Source of the DNA: Vreelandella maris
GTDB lineage: Bacteria > Pseudomonadota > Gammaproteobacteria > Pseudomonadales > Halomonadaceae
DNA: 64,000 bases
Reading direction: 5' to 3'
Assembly: GCF_013371085.1 (NCBI RefSeq)
Contig: NZ_JABWCV010000008.1
Span: 62,001-126,000 of the forward strand
Shown here: one piece after another, positions 62,028 to 64,000 of the stretch
Layout: each line of letters begins with the position of its first letter
Numbering within the stretch: position 1 is the first letter of the stretch
Program-made: the position numbers and the translations under genes
Notes under the pieces: generated by a model
What the model was told of the DNA's origin: nothing
What the model saw: only the letters and a program-made list of their open reading frames with translations
The model's database searches: none

Positions 62028-63326
62028 TTAATCATTGCCGTCATAGGTGACGCGCCACACGGCATTGGTCAGGTCATCGGCGATGATGAGGGCGCCGTCT
62101 GGGTCGATAGTGACACCGACGGGTCGACCGCGCGTTTGGTCGTCGCCGTTGAGAAACCCGGTAACGAAGTCAATCGGGTCGCCATTGGGTTCGCCGTTGC
62201 TGAAGGGCACGAAAACGACTTTATAACCAACAGGGTCATTGCGGTTCCAGCTACCGTGCTCACCGATAAATACGCCTTCCGCGAACTCATCGCCCATCTC
62301 GGGTATGGAGAAGGCGAGGCCAAGCGGCGCTACGTGTGAACCCAGGCTGTAATCGGGCACCACGGCTGATTCCACCTTTTCAGGCGCTTGTGGGCGGACG
62401 CGTGAGTCGACATGCTGCCCCCAATAGCTATAGGGCCAGCCATAGAAGCTGCCTTCCTGCACGGTGGTGAGGTAGTCAGGAACGAGGTTGGGACCAAGCT
62501 CATCCCGCTCGTTGACCACGGCCCATAGCTGGTCAGTCTCTGGCTGAATGGTCAGCGCGGTGGGGTTGCGTAGGCCAGTGGCATAAGGCCGATGCATGCC
62601 CGTTTCGGTATCAATTTCCCATACCTCGGCCCGATTAACTTCCGCCGCCATGCCGCGCTCGGTGATGTTGCTGTTGGAGCCGATACCCACGTACAAGTAG
62701 TCACCGTCGGCGCTAGCGGTCATCGCTTTCGTCCAGTGGTGATTGATTTCAGCGGGTAGCTTGGCGAGTTCCTCCGGCGGCCCGCTGGCTTCGGTTTGGC
62801 CTTCCTCGTAGTCAAAGCGGACGACCGCATCCTGGTTGGCTACATAGAGGTTGTTATCCACCAATGCCAGCCCGTAGGGCGCGTTGAGGTCTTCGGCAAA
62901 CACCGACTGTTCGTAGTTGCCATCGCCATTTTCATCGCGCAGCAGGGTTAAGCGATTGCCGCTCTCAACACTGGTGGTGCCCTGGCTTTTGATATACCCG
63001 GCAATGAAGTCTTTTGGCTTCAACTTGGGGGCATTGCCGCCGCTCCCTTCGGCCACCAGAATATCGCCGTTGGGCAATACCAGCGTTTGGCGCGGTATCT
63101 GAAGGTCGGTAGCAATGGCGGTAATGGTGTAGCCGTCGGGCGCGGTGGGCTGCTGGTCACCCCATTCGGCGGGCTCGGGGACTGTCATGTCTGGTAAAAG
63201 CCCGCGCTGAGGTTCAGGCAGGTCGGGGTTTGGGCCGTACTGTTGTGCGTCTTGGGCGCTGGCGCTACTTGCCATCAGAAGTATCGAGAGAGGTGCAGCA
63301 TAGACATAGAGGCTGTGAAGCTTCAT
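62028..63326 (-). CDS. Soluble PQQ-dependent sugar dehydrogenase (sorbosone dehydrogenase-like)
   Basis: A 432-residue exported six-bladed propeller of the PQQ sugar/sorbosone dehydrogenase family. A signal peptide (about residues 1-24, ending ASSASA) precedes blades containing TALTIQPETDQLWAVVNERD, SFYGWPYSYWGQ (typical of the family), IGEHGSWNRNDPVGYKVV and RGRPVGVTIDPDGALIIADD. The NHHWTKAM region has the candidate catalytic His. It starts with GGAGG upstream and overlaps the DUF2231 gene by 4 bp. It likely oxidises an aldose or related carbonyl in the periplasm; the electron acceptor is unknown. Confidence 0.88.
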   Translation of the reverse strand: MKLHSLYVYAAPLSILLMASSASAQDAQQYGPNPDLPEPQRGLLPDMTVPEPAEWGDQQPTAPDGYTITAIATDLQIPRQTLVLPNGDILVAEGSGGNAPKLKPKDFIAGYIKSQGTTSVESGNRLTLLRDENGDGNYEQSVFAEDLNAPYGLALVDNNLYVANQDAVVRFDYEEGQTEASGPPEELAKLPAEINHHWTKAMTASADGDYLYVGIGSNSNITERGMAAEVNRAEVWEIDTETGMHRPYATGLRNPTALTIQPETDQLWAVVNERDELGPNLVPDYLTTVQEGSFYGWPYSYWGQHVDSRVRPQAPEKVESAVVPDYSLGSHVAPLGLAFSIPEMGDEFAEGVFIGEHGSWNRNDPVGYKVVFVPFSNGEPNGDPIDFVTGFLNGDDQTRGRPVGVTIDPDGALIIADDLTNAVWRVTYDGND

Positions 63327-63751
63327 GGCTTACCTCCAGCGCCTAGGCGAGAAAAGCCGACCCATGTGGCTGTGCCAGCCAGTAGCACCACAACGATAGA
63401 GAGGGCAAAGCCAGCTGGCATCATGGCCCAGGCATCCCGCGCATGCGCCAGCGCATTAACAAAGGCCAGTATCCAGGTAAGCAGTAGTAGCGCTGGGTAA
63501 ATCATGAGCGCCAAGCCGCGGTGCGAAGAACGAAAGAAGCCAATAATGGCACATAACAATGCAAGCCCTGTGAAGACAAGCCCACCCACGTTTAACCAGG
63601 AAGCAAAAGTAGCCCATTGAATATGGTAGGTCGTTGAGTAGGCGTAATCGCATAACATGGCGCCAAGAAAGAGCGGTGTAGACCCAGCAAGCATTACGGC
63701 ATGAAACGGGTTTGGCCCGTTTCGATAAGTACGATTGTCGGTGGCTGTCAC
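63323..63751 (-). CDS. DUF2231 family membrane protein
   Basis: A 142-residue protein with four membrane helices, starting PNPFHAVMLAGSTPLFLGAM (the family's N-terminal Pro-His segment) and ending in a Gly-rich tail. The start is GTG with AAGGAG. It overlaps the PQQ dehydrogenase gene by 4 bp and is first in that operon, so it may serve as membrane partner or electron-transfer component; this is inference. Confidence 0.85.
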   Translation of the reverse strand: MTATDNRTYRNGPNPFHAVMLAGSTPLFLGAMLCDYAYSTTYHIQWATFASWLNVGGLVFTGLALLCAIIGFFRSSHRGLALMIYPALLLLTWILAFVNALAHARDAWAMMPAGFALSIVVVLLAGTATWVGFSRLGAGGKP

Positions 63752-64000
63752 GGCAAACTCCTTATGCAGTTCAAGCTAATTAATTTACCTAAGCTGTCAT
63801 GACGTATACGCGCATCCAGCCCAGGCAACGACATCATGTTCGTTGTGGCGCAGTATAGTAGACGATTCGGAACTTTCCCAAAGCGGAGCGGGCAGGTGGT
63901 TAGCCGCACGTGATGCTCATGAATGCTTACCATAAGAACTCTTTAATGCTGCCACGAGACCGCTTTTTGTGAGGAGATGCGGGGGAAGTCACATCTTACT
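63752..64000. other. Region upstream of the DUF2231 operon, to the window end
   Basis: About 250 bp that must hold the promoter of the DUF2231-PQQ operon. I see no gene start or strong motif. A short minus-strand frame (63748-63933) is not gene-like. Confidence 0.4.

Noticed and set aside
63748..63933. 61-residue minus-strand frame upstream of the DUF2231 gene
   Set aside because: No SD, no recognisable pattern; more likely the promoter region.

Overview
The window looks like a chromosomal segment of a moderately halophilic gammaproteobacterium of the Halomonadaceae (Halomonas-like). This rests on protein style and gene order: a Na+-pumping oxaloacetate decarboxylase, a complete ccmABCDEFGHI cluster, smc-zipA-ligA, and xseA near guaBA. 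No rRNA or tRNA gene and no CRISPR array was seen. The species assignment is inference.

From 1 to 32.4 kb the window is mostly core genome. It begins inside oadA, followed by oadB and a terminator. Next come yigZ and a UmuD/LexA-like gene that lacks the catalytic serine but has a LexA-box-like promoter site. The nine-gene cytochrome c maturation operon follows, then smc, zipA, ligA, yheU, mnmC, a YciI-like gene, an RNase AM-like PHP gene and yciO. After these are a K+ channel with a zinc-ribbon tail, a CYTH triphosphatase facing a DUF47/Pit phosphate transport pair, argA, and a class III aminotransferase facing an RpiR-type regulator.

From 32.4 to 45.4 kb accessory genes are mixed with core genes. 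HipBA is preceded by three operator palindromes spaced exactly 50 bp apart. An SDR gene precedes a stress-type membrane-protein trio (TM-anchored protein, Holin-X, DUF3618) and a tiny acidic/His-rich protein. xseA is separated from the DsbA-like/guaBA block by a small island carrying an OGFr-like gene and a PD-(D/E)XK gene. A 65-bp duplication of the xseA 5' end flanks that island.

From 45.4 to 64 kb the region is accessory-rich. A strongly AT-rich five-gene block (45.5-48.4 kb) encodes a two-TM protein, a coiled-coil protein, an ImmA/IrrE metallopeptidase, a T4-beta-family protein and an sce7726-type protein. It is the best candidate here for an uncharacterised defence-like or mobile module. 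An AbiE toxin-antitoxin pair, an Rpn nuclease remnant and a GFA protein follow. A quinoprotein glucose-dehydrogenase-type enzyme is split into a separate membrane subunit and an exported catalytic subunit. Then come an AraC regulator and TSUP transporter, a RhuM-Fic protein, a cupin, a patatin, small stress-type genes and a second soluble quinoprotein dehydrogenase with a DUF2231 membrane partner. Several gene relics (LysR, Rpn, TSUP, ABC ATPase) and a 34-bp palindromic repeat present twice show that this part has been repeatedly rearranged.
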